64,000 nucleotides of DNA from UBA2897 sp036733925 (GTDB lineage: Bacteria; Bacillota; Negativicutes; Selenomonadales; Selenomonadaceae): contig DAIMZO010000001.1 of assembly GCA_036733925.1 (NCBI GenBank), positions 1 through 64,000 on the forward strand, written 5' to 3'. The translations under genes and the position numbers were made by a program. The notes below the pieces were generated by a model. The model ran no database searches. It worked only from the letters and a program-made list of their open reading frames with translations, and was not told the DNA's origin. Shown here piece after piece: positions 24,551 through 33,265 of this stretch. Position 1 is the first letter of the stretch, and the number at the start of each line of letters is the position of its first letter.

Positions 24551-26248
24551 ATGGGTTTGAAACGAACGGAAGAAAGCGCCGATATCCTGATCATCGGCGG
24601 CGGGGCGGCAGGCTGTTATGCGGCGCTGACGCTTGCGGCAGAGCGGCCGGGGCTCTCCGTCCTGCTCGTCGACAAGGCGGGCATCGAGCGGAGCGGCTGT
24701 CTCGCGGCGGGCGTCAATGCGCTCAATGCCTACATCGCGCCGGGGCATAAGCCGGAGGATTACGCGGCGTACGCGGCAAAGGACGCGGCGGGCATCGTGC
24801 GCGCCGACCTGCTGCTTTCGATGTCGGAGCGGCTGAACGAGGTCACGCGGCAGATGGAGAAGCTCGGGCTCGTCATCCTGAAGGATGCGGATGGGAACTA
24901 TGTCTCGCGCGGCTGGCGCAACATCAAGATCAACGGCGAGAACATCAAGCCTCTGCTCGCGGCGGCGGTGCGGCGGGCGAAGAACGTCCGGGTGCTCGAA
25001 CACGTCGATATCGCAGATCTGCTGAAGACCACGGACGGGAAAGCCGCCGGGGCCTGGGGCATCGACCTGCGCGGCGATGCGGTCGTCTATATCCGCGCGC
25101 GGGCGGTCATCTGCGCGACGGGCGGCGCGGCCGGGCTCTACCGGCCGAATCACCCGGGTGCGGCGCGCCATACGATGTGGTATTCCCCGTTCAACACGGG
25201 GGCCGGCTATGCGATGGGGCTGCGCGCCGGGGCCGAGATGACTTCGTTTGAGATGCGGTTCATCGCCTTGCGGTGCAAGGACACGATTGCGCCGACCGGC
25301 ACACTTGCGCAGGGCGTCGGCGCCGCGCAGGTCAACGCGCGCGGCGAGAAATATCAGGCGCGCTATGGCAATACGACGTCGGAGCGCCTGTACGCGGTCG
25401 TCAGCGAGAACCGCGCGGGCCGCGGGCCGTGCTGCCTTGAGACGCGCGGCATCACGGAGGAGCAGGAAAAGTCCCTCGAGCGGGCCTATCTCAACATGGC
25501 ACCGGCGCAGACGATGCGCTGGCGGGAGACCGGCCTCGGCCCGCGTGCGGCCGATGTCGAGGTTGAGGGCACGGAGCCCTACGTCGTCGGCGGCCATACG
25601 GCGAGCGGCTACTGGGTCGATACGGATCGGCAGACGACGGTGCCGGGGCTTTTCGCGGCGGGCGATGTCGCAGGCGGCTGCCCGCAGAAATACGTGACCG
25701 GGGCATTCGTCGAGGGCGCCTATGCGGCTGAGGGCGCGGCACGCTACGCGGCGGCGTTCGCGCTGCCCATACCGGAGGAAAGCGCGGATGCGGTGCAGGC
25801 GCGCGTCGAGCGCTTGCGCGAGACGCCGGAGGAGGCGCCGCTCTTTACGGTCGATGCGCTCGAGGAGGCCATGCAGCAGGTCATGGACGAGGATGCGGGC
25901 GGCATCAGCACGGGTTACCGCTATACGGAGCGCCAGCTTGAGACCGCCTCGCATCATATCGAGCGGCTCACGCGGCTCAGCGAGGCGCTCCGCGCGGAGG
26001 ACGCCTACGGCCTGCTGAAGATCTTCGAGCTGCGCGAGCGCCTGCTCGTCTGCCGCGTGCTCATCGAGCACATGAAGGCGCGGCGCGAGACGCGCTGGCA
26101 CTGCTTTGCGGAGAATCTCGACTACCCGGAGCAGGACAGCCATTTTGAGAAATACGTCAATTCGCGGATCCGGGACGGCGAGGTCGAGATCATCCTGCGC
26201 AATCTGGTGAAAGGGGGCAGCCGCTATGAGCATCCGGCTGGAAAATGA
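24551..26248 (+). CDS. aprA: Adenylylsulfate (APS) reductase, alpha subunit
   Basis: The roughly 565-residue FAD protein of the fumarate reductase/succinate dehydrogenase flavoprotein family reduces APS to sulfite and AMP together with AprB. The dinucleotide motif IIGGGAAGCYAA opens the protein. R-S-G-C-L-A-A-G-V-N-A, the NTGAGYAMG motif and a late C-terminal helical domain with RETRWHCF follow as in AprA. Use of the AprAB type, best known from sulfate-respiring bacteria, inside an assimilation operon is notable. Start choice is uncertain: ATG 24551, or TTG 24557, which is better spaced from GAGGTG. It overlaps aprB by 23 bases. Confidence 0.85.
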   Translation: MGLKRTEESADILIIGGGAAGCYAALTLAAERPGLSVLLVDKAGIERSGCLAAGVNALNAYIAPGHKPEDYAAYAAKDAAGIVRADLLLSMSERLNEVTRQMEKLGLVILKDADGNYVSRGWRNIKINGENIKPLLAAAVRRAKNVRVLEHVDIADLLKTTDGKAAGAWGIDLRGDAVVYIRARAVICATGGAAGLYRPNHPGAARHTMWYSPFNTGAGYAMGLRAGAEMTSFEMRFIALRCKDTIAPTGTLAQGVGAAQVNARGEKYQARYGNTTSERLYAVVSENRAGRGPCCLETRGITEEQEKSLERAYLNMAPAQTMRWRETGLGPRAADVEVEGTEPYVVGGHTASGYWVDTDRQTTVPGLFAAGDVAGGCPQKYVTGAFVEGAYAAEGAARYAAAFALPIPEESADAVQARVERLRETPEEAPLFTVDALEEAMQQVMDEDAGGISTGYRYTERQLETASHHIERLTRLSEALRAEDAYGLLKIFELRERLLVCRVLIEHMKARRETRWHCFAENLDYPEQDSHFEKYVNSRIRDGEVEIILRNLVKGGSRYEHPAGK

Positions 26249-26537
26249 GAAATGCATCGGGTGCGGCCGCTGTGCGGATGTCTGCCCGGGCAACTTGCTC
26301 TTCATCGAGGGCCGGAAGGCGCATATCCGCGACGCGCGCGACTGCTGGGGCTGCACGGCCTGCGTCAAGGCCTGCCCGCATTCGGCCATCTTCTACACGC
26401 TTGAGGCTTCGCTCGGCGGCGCGGGCGGCAGGCTTTACGCGGAGGACCAGAAGGATACGCTGACCTGGATCCTGAAGCTCGCAGATGGCGAGGAGCAGCG
26501 GATCACCGTCCAGAAGAATCAGGCCAACGAATATTGA
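26226..26537 (+). CDS. aprB: Adenylylsulfate (APS) reductase, beta subunit
   Basis: The 103-residue ferredoxin carries two [4Fe-4S] clusters through CIGCGRCADVCPG and CWGCTACVKACPH. It feeds electrons to the FAD of AprA. It is shorter than the AprB of sulfate reducers (about 150 residues), because the C-terminal tail that wraps AprA is reduced, as in assimilatory-type homologs. It overlaps the aprA end and is followed 24 bases later by cysD. Confidence 0.85.
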   Translation: MSIRLENEKCIGCGRCADVCPGNLLFIEGRKAHIRDARDCWGCTACVKACPHSAIFYTLEASLGGAGGRLYAEDQKDTLTWILKLADGEEQRITVQKNQANEY

Positions 26538-26561
26538 TACGATATTGAGGAGAGAAGAGAC

Positions 26562-27470
26562 ATGGGAAAATTATCACATCTCGATGCGTTGGAGGCGGAG
26601 GCCATCTACATCATCCGCGAAGTGGCGGCGGAATGTGAAAAGCCGGTGATGCTCTATTCCATCGGCAAGGACAGCACGGTCATGATGCATCTCGCGCTCA
26701 AGGCGTTCTATCCAGAGAAGCCGCCGTTCCCGTTCCTGCACATCAACACGACCTGGAAATTCCACGAGATGATCGAGTTCCGGGATGCGCAGGCGAAGAA
26801 GTACGGGCTCACGATGCTCGAGTACAAGAACGAGGAGGGCATCCGCGCCGGTATCAATCCGTTTGACCACGGCGCATCCTACACGGATATCATGAAGACG
26901 CAGGCGCTGAAGCAGGCCTTGACGAAATACGGATTCACGGCGGCGTTCGGCGGCGGCCGGCGCGACGAGGAGAAGTCCCGCGCGAAGGAGCGTGTGTTCT
27001 CGTTCCGCAACGCGGCGCAGGCATGGGATCCGAAGAACCAGCGCCCGGAGATGTGGAAGCTCTACAACGCGGAGCTGCACAAGGGCGAGAGCATCCGCGT
27101 ATTCCCGCTTTCGAACTGGACGGAGAAAGATATCTGGCAGTATATCCGCCGCGAGAACCTCGAAATCGTATCGCTCTATTTCGCGAAGGAACGCCCGTGC
27201 ATCGAGCGGGACGGCAACATCATCATGATCGACGATGACCGCATCGTGAAGAAGCTGCATCTGCGCCCGGAGGATATCCAGCATAAGAAGATCCGGTTCC
27301 GCACGCTCGGCTGCTACCCGCTGACGGGCGGCATCGAGTCCGAGGCGGATACGCTCGACGCGATTGTCGAGGAGACGCTCGGCGCGGTCGAGTCCGAGCG
27401 CACGAGCCGCGTCATTGACCATGAAGGCGCCGGCAGCATGGAGCGCCGGAAACGGGAGGGTTATTTCTGA
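26562..27470 (+). CDS. cysD: Sulfate adenylyltransferase subunit 2
   Basis: The 302-residue PP-loop ATPase forms APS from ATP and sulfate. The motif SIGKDS (residues 33-38), the FGGGRRDEEKSRAKERVFSFR block and the ending RKREGYF are conserved in CysD. It works as a complex with the CysN GTPase, whose start codon overlaps the cysD stop by one base. RBS GAGGAGAGAAG precedes it. Confidence 0.95.
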   Translation: MGKLSHLDALEAEAIYIIREVAAECEKPVMLYSIGKDSTVMMHLALKAFYPEKPPFPFLHINTTWKFHEMIEFRDAQAKKYGLTMLEYKNEEGIRAGINPFDHGASYTDIMKTQALKQALTKYGFTAAFGGGRRDEEKSRAKERVFSFRNAAQAWDPKNQRPEMWKLYNAELHKGESIRVFPLSNWTEKDIWQYIRRENLEIVSLYFAKERPCIERDGNIIMIDDDRIVKKLHLRPEDIQHKKIRFRTLGCYPLTGGIESEADTLDAIVEETLGAVESERTSRVIDHEGAGSMERRKREGYF

Positions 27471-29107
27471 TGAACGATTTACTGAAATTTATCACCTGCG
27501 GCAGCGTGGACGATGGAAAATCCACGCTGATCGGCCATCTGCTCTACGATGCGAAGCTCATCTACGCGGATCAGAAAGAAGCCCTGCTGCTCGACTCGAA
27601 GGTCGGCAGCCGCGGCGGTGCCATTGATTACTCCCTGCTGCTCGACGGCCTGCTCGCGGAGCGCGAGCAGGGCATCACGATCGATGTCGCTTACCGCTAT
27701 TTCACGACGGATCGCCGCAGCTTCATCTGCGCCGATACGCCGGGGCATGAGGAATACACGCGCAATATGGCTTGCGGCGCGTCGTTCGCGAATCTCGCCA
27801 TCATCCTCGTGGACGCGGGCAAGGGCGTCCTGACGCAGACGCGGCGCCACGCGCGCATCTGCGCGCTCATGGGCATCCGCTATTTCGTGTTTGCCGTGAA
27901 CAAGATGGATCAGATCGGCTACGACGAGGCGAAGTTCCGCGCCATCGAGGCGCAGATCGGCGAGCTGCAGAAGGAGCTCGGCCTCGAGAATGTCGTGATC
28001 ATCCCGGTCTCCGCGACGGAGGGCGACAACATCACGAAGCACTCAGACCGCATGCCATGGTACCAAGGCGAGGCGCTGCAGCCGTACCTCGAGACCGTCG
28101 ATGTCACGGCCGGATCTGCCGTAGAGCGTGGCTTCTACCTCCCGGTGCAGCGCGTCTGCCGGCCGAACCAGTCGTTCCGCGGCTTTCAGGGGCAGATCGA
28201 GAGCGGCAGCGTCGCGGTCGGCGACACGGTGCGCGCGCTGCCGAGCGGCGAAGAGGCCGAGGTCACGCACATCTTCGTCGCAGACCATGAGGAAAAGAGC
28301 GCCATCACCGGCCAGCCGGTCACGCTGCAGCTCAGCCGCGAGGTCGATGTCTCGCGTGGCTGCGTGCTCGAGCGGGACAGCGGCCTGTCGCTTGCCGACG
28401 CGTTCGAGGCGGAGATTCTCTGGATGGACGACACGCCGCTGACCATCGGCAAGAATTTCCTGATAAAGCTCGGCACGAAGAAAATCCCGGGCATCCTCTC
28501 GGATATCTCCTACCGCATCGACATCCATAGCGGCGCGCACGAAAAGGCGGATTGCCTCGAGAAAAACGAGATTGCGCGCGTGACGATTGCCGTCACGGAA
28601 CCCATCGTAATCGGGCTCTTTGAGGAGCACCGGACGCAGGGCGAGCTGCTGCTGATTGACCGCGTCACGAACAGCACGGCGGCATGCGGCGTCGTGCGCC
28701 GGATCGGCGCGGGGGAGACCGCGCGGTTTCAGGCGACGCAGGCGATGCGCAGCGCGCTGAACTGGCAGAAGCCGCTCGTCGCGGTGTTCCGCCCCGGTGC
28801 GGACGGCACGACGAAGCAGGCCGTTACGGAGGCGGAGTACCGGCTCGTGCAGGGCGGCCGCCACACGTATCTCTACATCCCGGAGAGCAGGGAGGACTAC
28901 GTGCGTACGGCTGCGCATCTCGCAGCGGCGGGATTGCTCGTCCTGCTCGTGCTGCCGGAGGATGCGGCAAAGCTTGACCTGCCAGAGGCAAAGGAATGGG
29001 CAGACATCGCGCCGGAGGGAAATGCAGATGCGCAGGCCATCGCCTCGCGGCTGATGGCCGAGACCCTTCTCGACACCGCGTTTGCGCCGGGCCAGTGGGT
29101 CATCTGA
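27470..29107 (+). CDS. cysN: Sulfate adenylyltransferase subunit 1 (GTPase) with vestigial APS-kinase-like tail
   Basis: The 545-residue protein has the elongation-factor-like GTPase motifs GSVDDGKST (residues 11-19), DTPGHEEYTRNM and NKMD, then two beta-barrel domains to about residue 430. GTP hydrolysis drives APS formation by CysD. Standard CysN is about 475 residues; CysNC fusions add an APS kinase. Here the extra part starts LNWQKP as in CysNC, but the P-loop position reads RPGADGTTKQ (about 441-450) instead of GLSGSGKST, and only fragments such as GRHTYL and LAAAGLLVLL remain. The kinase is therefore a dead vestige, in line with direct APS reduction by AprAB. Confidence 0.9.
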   Translation: MNDLLKFITCGSVDDGKSTLIGHLLYDAKLIYADQKEALLLDSKVGSRGGAIDYSLLLDGLLAEREQGITIDVAYRYFTTDRRSFICADTPGHEEYTRNMACGASFANLAIILVDAGKGVLTQTRRHARICALMGIRYFVFAVNKMDQIGYDEAKFRAIEAQIGELQKELGLENVVIIPVSATEGDNITKHSDRMPWYQGEALQPYLETVDVTAGSAVERGFYLPVQRVCRPNQSFRGFQGQIESGSVAVGDTVRALPSGEEAEVTHIFVADHEEKSAITGQPVTLQLSREVDVSRGCVLERDSGLSLADAFEAEILWMDDTPLTIGKNFLIKLGTKKIPGILSDISYRIDIHSGAHEKADCLEKNEIARVTIAVTEPIVIGLFEEHRTQGELLLIDRVTNSTAACGVVRRIGAGETARFQATQAMRSALNWQKPLVAVFRPGADGTTKQAVTEAEYRLVQGGRHTYLYIPESREDYVRTAAHLAAAGLLVLLVLPEDAAKLDLPEAKEWADIAPEGNADAQAIASRLMAETLLDTAFAPGQWVI

Positions 29108-29124
29108 TTGCCTGTATGGAAATC

Positions 29125-29153
29125 CAGCCTTCCCAATCGGGAGGGCTTTTTTC
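29125..29153 (+). terminator. Intrinsic terminator of the sulfate operon
   Basis: AGCCTTCCC, a four-base loop and GGGAGGGCT are followed by TTTTTTC. It lies 18 bases after the cysN stop. Confidence 0.85.
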
Positions 29154-29218
29154 TTGACTTTCTGCTGTTTTTGCTTTAGGCTATACAAGGTGATAAAATC
29201 GGAAAGGGTGATGGATGC

Positions 29219-29656
29219 ATGACGTTCCGGACGGAGTATCATGTCAATTACTATGAGACTGACGCGATGGCGGTGGTGCACCATTCGAATTATGTGCGCT
29301 GGTTTGAGACCGGGCGCGTGGATTTCCTGCATCAGATCGGGCTCTCGCTCAACGATATGACTGCCGACGGGTATTCCTACCCGATTACCGAGGTCAGCGT
29401 GAAGTACCTCGAGCCGGCCCGCTTTGACGACATCGTGATTATTGAGACCATCCCGACCGCATTGACGCGCGCGAAGATGGAGTTCGACTACCGCGTCATC
29501 AAGAAGGGGACGCAGGAGCTCCTCGTGACCGGCCACAGTCAGAACGTGTTCACGAGCCTCGCAACCGGCCATATCACTCGTCTGCCGGAGAAATACTATG
29601 GAAAGCTCCGCGAGGTCATGAAGAAAGTCAAGGCAGAAAAGGCTCAGAAAGCCTGA
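29219..29656 (+). CDS. YbgC/4-hydroxybenzoyl-CoA-type acyl-CoA thioesterase
   Basis: The 145-residue hotdog-fold enzyme hydrolyses acyl-CoA thioesters. The motif YYETDAMAVVHHSNYVRWFE contains the catalytic aspartate and is diagnostic of the 4HBT/YbgC group. The natural substrate cannot be told. It starts a small housekeeping group with the membrane protein and CofE-like protein downstream. Confidence 0.88.
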   Translation: MTFRTEYHVNYYETDAMAVVHHSNYVRWFETGRVDFLHQIGLSLNDMTADGYSYPITEVSVKYLEPARFDDIVIIETIPTALTRAKMEFDYRVIKKGTQELLVTGHSQNVFTSLATGHITRLPEKYYGKLREVMKKVKAEKAQKA

Positions 29657-29689
29657 AAAGCATAAGATTGTCGAATGGGAGGAATCATC

Positions 29690-30250
29690 GTGACAGTCGT
29701 AGATTGGATTGTCGGCCTGCTCGTCGCAGCCGTCATTATCGTTCTGCTCGCAAAGCTCATCCTTTGCGCGCTCGGGAAAGAGGATATCCGCGTCAAGACG
29801 GATGCGCCTTTTGAACTCGTTTCCAAGGACGGAAACAGCATGGTCATCCAGAAGAAGCTGACCTACTATAACGAGGGCAAACAGTGCGCAACGCTCATGG
29901 ACGCCTTCGTCCGCCCGCTGCTGCCGTACGAGCAGTACGACGGCATCGAGGCGCGCGGCAAGGCCGAGCGCGAGGGATACCCGCGCGAGGACGATTACTT
30001 CGAGGCTGTGCTGATCCAGAAGAAGGGCGACCGGAACCACGAGGATGTGCTGAACGTCTACGCGAAGGTGAAGCTCACGGCCCGCAAGGGCATGAGCCTC
30101 GTCGAGGCACTCACGAAGATGGTGGATCTGCCGCTCGACGTCATCTGGCAGGAGACCGGCCGCACGCCGTGGCATTACCGCAAGGTGCAGCTGATCCTCC
30201 CGGCAGAGGAAATCGCGAAGCTCGCGGGCGTTACGTTGAAACTGGACTGA
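29690..30250 (+). CDS. Membrane-anchored protein of unknown function
   Basis: The 186-residue product starts with one hydrophobic segment (about residues 4-28) followed by a soluble domain rich in charged residues, with TYYNEGKQCATLMDAFVRP and WHYRKVQLILP stretches. I do not recognise a domain. I prefer the GTG at 29690, 7 bases after GGGAGGA, to the ATG at 29675 that precedes this RBS. The next gene begins 12 bases later, so the two are cotranscribed and may act together. Confidence 0.7.
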   Translation: MTVVDWIVGLLVAAVIIVLLAKLILCALGKEDIRVKTDAPFELVSKDGNSMVIQKKLTYYNEGKQCATLMDAFVRPLLPYEQYDGIEARGKAEREGYPREDDYFEAVLIQKKGDRNHEDVLNVYAKVKLTARKGMSLVEALTKMVDLPLDVIWQETGRTPWHYRKVQLILPAEEIAKLAGVTLKLD

Positions 30251-30262
30251 GGGGGCAGAGGC

Positions 30263-30931
30263 ATGGCTGAAGATAAATTGACATTGATTCCGGTGCCGAC
30301 GCGCATCTTTACGGAAAAGGACGATATCGTCGACTGCATCGACCGCTATACGAAGGGGAAGGTCGGGCCCGATGACCTGATCTGCTCGGCGGAAAGCGTC
30401 ATCGCGATTACGCAGGGCCGCTATGTGCGCCCCGAGGATCTGCAGATCTCCCGCGTCGCGCAGTTCTGCTGCCGCTTCATCCCGGATTACGGTTCTCTCG
30501 CATCGCCGCACGGCATGCAGTCGCTGATGAACGTCGAGGGCAAGTGGCGCGTGGCATTCGCGCTGTTCGCGGGCTTCTTCGCGAAGCTCGTCGGCAAATC
30601 CGGCATGTTCTACAAATGGGGCGGCAAGGAGACCGCGATGATCGACGATGTCACGGGCACGATGCCGCCGTTCGACAAATGCATCGTCTACGGGCCGGCA
30701 GACGCAGATAACGTCGCAAAGGCTATCAAGGAGCGCACGGGTGCGTTCGGCGCGATGGTCGCCGACGTCAACGACCTCAAGCGCTCGCGCGTCGTCGGCA
30801 TCACGCCGGAGGTCGACGGGGAGATTGCGCGGATGCTGCTGATCGACAACCCGTTCGGCAACGCGAGCCAGAAGACGCCGATCTGCATTATCAAGAACTA
30901 TCGGCAGTATCAGGAAAGCAAAAAACATTGA
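30263..30931 (+). CDS. CofE-like (F420-0:gamma-glutamyl ligase family) protein
   Basis: The 222-residue protein has the coenzyme F420 gamma-glutamyl ligase fold signature: an N-terminal PVPTRIFTEKDDI, DLICSAESVIAITQGR and a C-terminal ADVNDL followed by VVGITPEVDGE. Firmicutes that do not make F420 carry such homologs of unknown substrate. No other F420 genes occur in the window. It follows the membrane protein by 12 bases and ends at a terminator. Confidence 0.75.
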   Translation: MAEDKLTLIPVPTRIFTEKDDIVDCIDRYTKGKVGPDDLICSAESVIAITQGRYVRPEDLQISRVAQFCCRFIPDYGSLASPHGMQSLMNVEGKWRVAFALFAGFFAKLVGKSGMFYKWGGKETAMIDDVTGTMPPFDKCIVYGPADADNVAKAIKERTGAFGAMVADVNDLKRSRVVGITPEVDGEIARMLLIDNPFGNASQKTPICIIKNYRQYQESKKH

Positions 30932-30960
30932 CCCGTTCCACCATTGAGAACGTCAGGACG

Positions 30961-30992
30961 AAAAAACCTTCCTTGCGGAAGGCTTTTTTCTT
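30961..30992 (+). terminator. Intrinsic terminator after the CofE-like gene
   Basis: CCTTCC (30967-30972) and GGAAGG (30977-30982) flanked by A and T runs; it could work in both directions. Confidence 0.8.
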
Positions 30993-31060
30993 AATGGGGA
31001 AACGTGGGCGGAGCCATCATGCAAAATATGCATATGGCTTATGAGCAGACGATATATATG

Positions 31061-31075
31061 ACGCGGTCACCGCGT
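31061..31075. promoter_or_regulatory. Perfect palindrome upstream of rdgB
   Basis: ACGCGGTCACCGCGT is a perfect 7-1-7 inverted repeat placed just before TAGAAT (31078-31083), which could be a -10 box. A dimeric repressor bound here would block the promoter. The regulator is unknown. Confidence 0.4.
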
Positions 31076-31100
31076 GTTAGAATAGGGGAGGTCAATTCCA

Positions 31101-31694
31101 ATGAAACGCATCGTTTTGGCAACGAAGAACGAGGGCAAGCTCCGGGAAATCCGGGGCGCTTTCGCGCATTTGCCGGTGGAGGTCGTATCGCTCGCGGAGC
31201 TCGGGACATTCCCGGACGCCGTCGAGGATGGCAAGACCTTTGAGCAGAACGCGCGCATCAAGGCGGAGTTCTATCGGCAGCTGACGAATGAAGCGACGCT
31301 CGCCGATGATTCCGGCCTCGAGATTGCCGCGCTCGGCGGCGCTCCAGGCGTGCATTCCGCGCGTTTCGCGGGCGGCGTGCACGCGAGCGACGCGGCGAAC
31401 AACCAGAAGATGCTCGCGGAGCTCGGCAAGAAGGGCGCCTCGGAGTCCCCAGCCGACTACCGCTGCGTCCTGCATTTCTGCGATACGGACGGCGCAGAGC
31501 TCACGGCGGAGGGCCGCGTCGACGGCGTGATCCGCACGCGGGCACACGGGGAGAATGGCTTCGGCTACGACCCGTATTTCTACATCGGCAATCGCACGAT
31601 GGCCGATATGACGCTGGAGGAGAAGGGAGCCATCAGCCATCGCGGCAAGGCGCTCCGCGAGCTCGTGAAGAAGATGGAGGATTACCTGAAATGA
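31101..31694 (+). CDS. rdgB: XTP/dITP diphosphatase (RdgB/HAM1 family)
   Basis: The 197-residue enzyme cleans the nucleotide pool by hydrolysing dITP and XTP to monophosphates. The N-terminal ATKNEGKLREI, the central LADDSGLEI with the metal-binding aspartates, the GFGYDPYF motif and the terminal ISHRGKAL are all intact. The following phosphoesterase gene overlaps by 4 bases, a pairing common in Firmicutes. Confidence 0.95.
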   Translation: MKRIVLATKNEGKLREIRGAFAHLPVEVVSLAELGTFPDAVEDGKTFEQNARIKAEFYRQLTNEATLADDSGLEIAALGGAPGVHSARFAGGVHASDAANNQKMLAELGKKGASESPADYRCVLHFCDTDGAELTAEGRVDGVIRTRAHGENGFGYDPYFYIGNRTMADMTLEEKGAISHRGKALRELVKKMEDYLK

Positions 31695-32179
31695 TCGTTG
31701 GAGTTGTAAGCGACAGCCACGGGAACACGCGCGCCATCGACCAGATGCTGACGTTCCTCGCAGAGCAGGGCATCGAGCCCGACGCGTGGCTCCACGCCGG
31801 CGATATGGCGCCGGATGCCGATTACCTCGCGCTGCTCACGCAGAAAGAGGCCTGCAAGGTTGCCGGGAACTGCGACTGGCCGGACTCGCGCGTGCCCTAC
31901 GAGCGCATCGTAGAGCTCGCGGGGCACCGCATCCTGCTGACGCACGGCCATACCTACGGCGCGCAGTACACGCTCGAGCTCATGGTGCAGGCGGCATCGG
32001 CGAAGGACTGCGACGCGATCGTCTTCGGGCACACGCATGCCGCGACCTATTTCCCGGGCGCCATTACGATATTGAATCCGGGCAGCGTCGCACGTCCGCG
32101 CGATGACGGGCAGGGATCGTTCGCCCTGCTGACGCTCGAAAAAAATCAGGCGGTTTCCGCAAAAATTTTCCGGATTTAG
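31691..32179 (+). CDS. YfcE-family metallophosphoesterase
   Basis: The 162-residue enzyme is a small calcineurin-like phosphodiesterase. Metal-binding motifs are complete: D-S-H-G near the N-terminus (residues 8-11), H-A-G-D-M, G-N-C-D, and G-H-T-H near 122-125. Homologs hydrolyse model phosphodiesters; the physiological substrate is unknown. It is translationally coupled to rdgB. Confidence 0.9.
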   Translation: MIVGVVSDSHGNTRAIDQMLTFLAEQGIEPDAWLHAGDMAPDADYLALLTQKEACKVAGNCDWPDSRVPYERIVELAGHRILLTHGHTYGAQYTLELMVQAASAKDCDAIVFGHTHAATYFPGAITILNPGSVARPRDDGQGSFALLTLEKNQAVSAKIFRI

Positions 32180-32305
32180 AAGGAAAATTTTTGCGAATAT
32201 CCAATATAGAACAATAGTGTAGTATACATTTTTGGGTCTGTGAGGAAATCACAAAAAGTGAACTCGGTTCATATTTTATGCGGCTTCATGGCACATTCTT
32301 CTTGC

Positions 32306-32334
32306 TTGTAAGACAAGATGAAATGTGCTACTAT
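32306..32334 (+). promoter_or_regulatory. Promoter of the fumarase genes
   Basis: TTGTAA (32306-32311), a 17-base spacer and TACTAT (32329-32334), 46 bases before the fumA start. The surrounding 32180-32379 is AT-rich and otherwise empty. Confidence 0.65.
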
Positions 32335-32379
32335 AGAGCTAAAGGTGTATGATAAGTTGTATTTATGGGAGGGATTACT

Positions 32380-33222
32380 TTGCGAGAACTCGACGTAAAG
32401 ACAATCACGGAAAACGTGGCCGAGATGTGCAAGGAAGCAGCTTACTATCTGCCGGAAGATGTTGTGGCGGCGCTCAAGAAGGGCCGCGAGACGGAGAAGT
32501 CTCCGGTAGGGCAGAACGTGCTCGACCAGATCATCAAGAATGCGGAGATCGCAAAGAATGAAGATCGTCCATACTGTCAGGATACGGGTCTCACGATTGT
32601 CTTCCTCGAAGTCGGTCAGGATCTTCATATCGTCGGCGGCGATTTGGAAGAAGCGGTCAACAAGGGCATCGGCAAGGGCTACACGGATGGCTACCTGCGC
32701 AAATCCGTTGTCGGCGAGCCGCTGTTCAACCGCGTGAACACGGGCGACAACACGCCGGGCGTCATCTACACGAAGATCGTCCCGGGCGACAAGCTCAAGA
32801 TCACGGTCGAGCCGAAGGGTTTCGGTTCGGAGAACAAGGGCGGCGTCAAGATGCTCGTTCCGGCCGATGGCGTTGAGGGCGTGAAGAAAGCCGTCATGGA
32901 CATCATCCTCCATGCGAGCATGAACCCGTGTCCGCCGGAAGTCGTCGGTATCGGCATCGGCGGCACGATGGACAAGGCTGCGCTCATGAGCAAGGTCGCG
33001 CTGACGCGTTCCGTCGATTCGCATAATCCGATGCCGGAATACGCGAAACTCGAGGATGAACTCCTCGATCTCATCAACCAGACGGGTATCGGACCGCAGC
33101 TCGGCGGCTCGACGACCTGCCTCGGCGTCAACATCGAATGGGGCCCGACGCATATCGCTGGCCTGCCGGTCGCTGTGACGATCTGCTGCCACGCTTGCCG
33201 TCATAAGACCCGCACGCTTTGA
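32380..33222 (+). CDS. Class I fumarate hydratase, alpha subunit
   Basis: The 280-residue protein is the N-terminal, iron-sulfur-binding half of oxygen-sensitive fumarase. It has PYCQDTGL, GGGTMDKAALMSK-like and GPQLGGSTTCLGVNIE motifs with cluster cysteines. The beta half is the next gene, so the enzyme is of the two-subunit type. A TTG at 32380 is the preferred start because GGGAGGG lies 6 bases upstream and the product MRELDVKTITE matches family N-termini; the ATG at 32365 precedes that RBS. It converts malate to fumarate, feeding the SdhCAB complex encoded downstream. Confidence 0.9.
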   Translation: MRELDVKTITENVAEMCKEAAYYLPEDVVAALKKGRETEKSPVGQNVLDQIIKNAEIAKNEDRPYCQDTGLTIVFLEVGQDLHIVGGDLEEAVNKGIGKGYTDGYLRKSVVGEPLFNRVNTGDNTPGVIYTKIVPGDKLKITVEPKGFGSENKGGVKMLVPADGVEGVKKAVMDIILHASMNPCPPEVVGIGIGGTMDKAALMSKVALTRSVDSHNPMPEYAKLEDELLDLINQTGIGPQLGGSTTCLGVNIEWGPTHIAGLPVAVTICCHACRHKTRTL

Positions 33223-33265
33223 TGCGCGGACGTTTCGATGATCTGTGAGATAGGAGGATATAAAA

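Noticed and set aside
28043..30928. A 961-codon open frame on the minus strand
   Set aside because: It lies antisense to cysN, the thioesterase, the membrane protein and the CofE-like gene, all with clear family motifs; it shows no domain and crosses a terminator.
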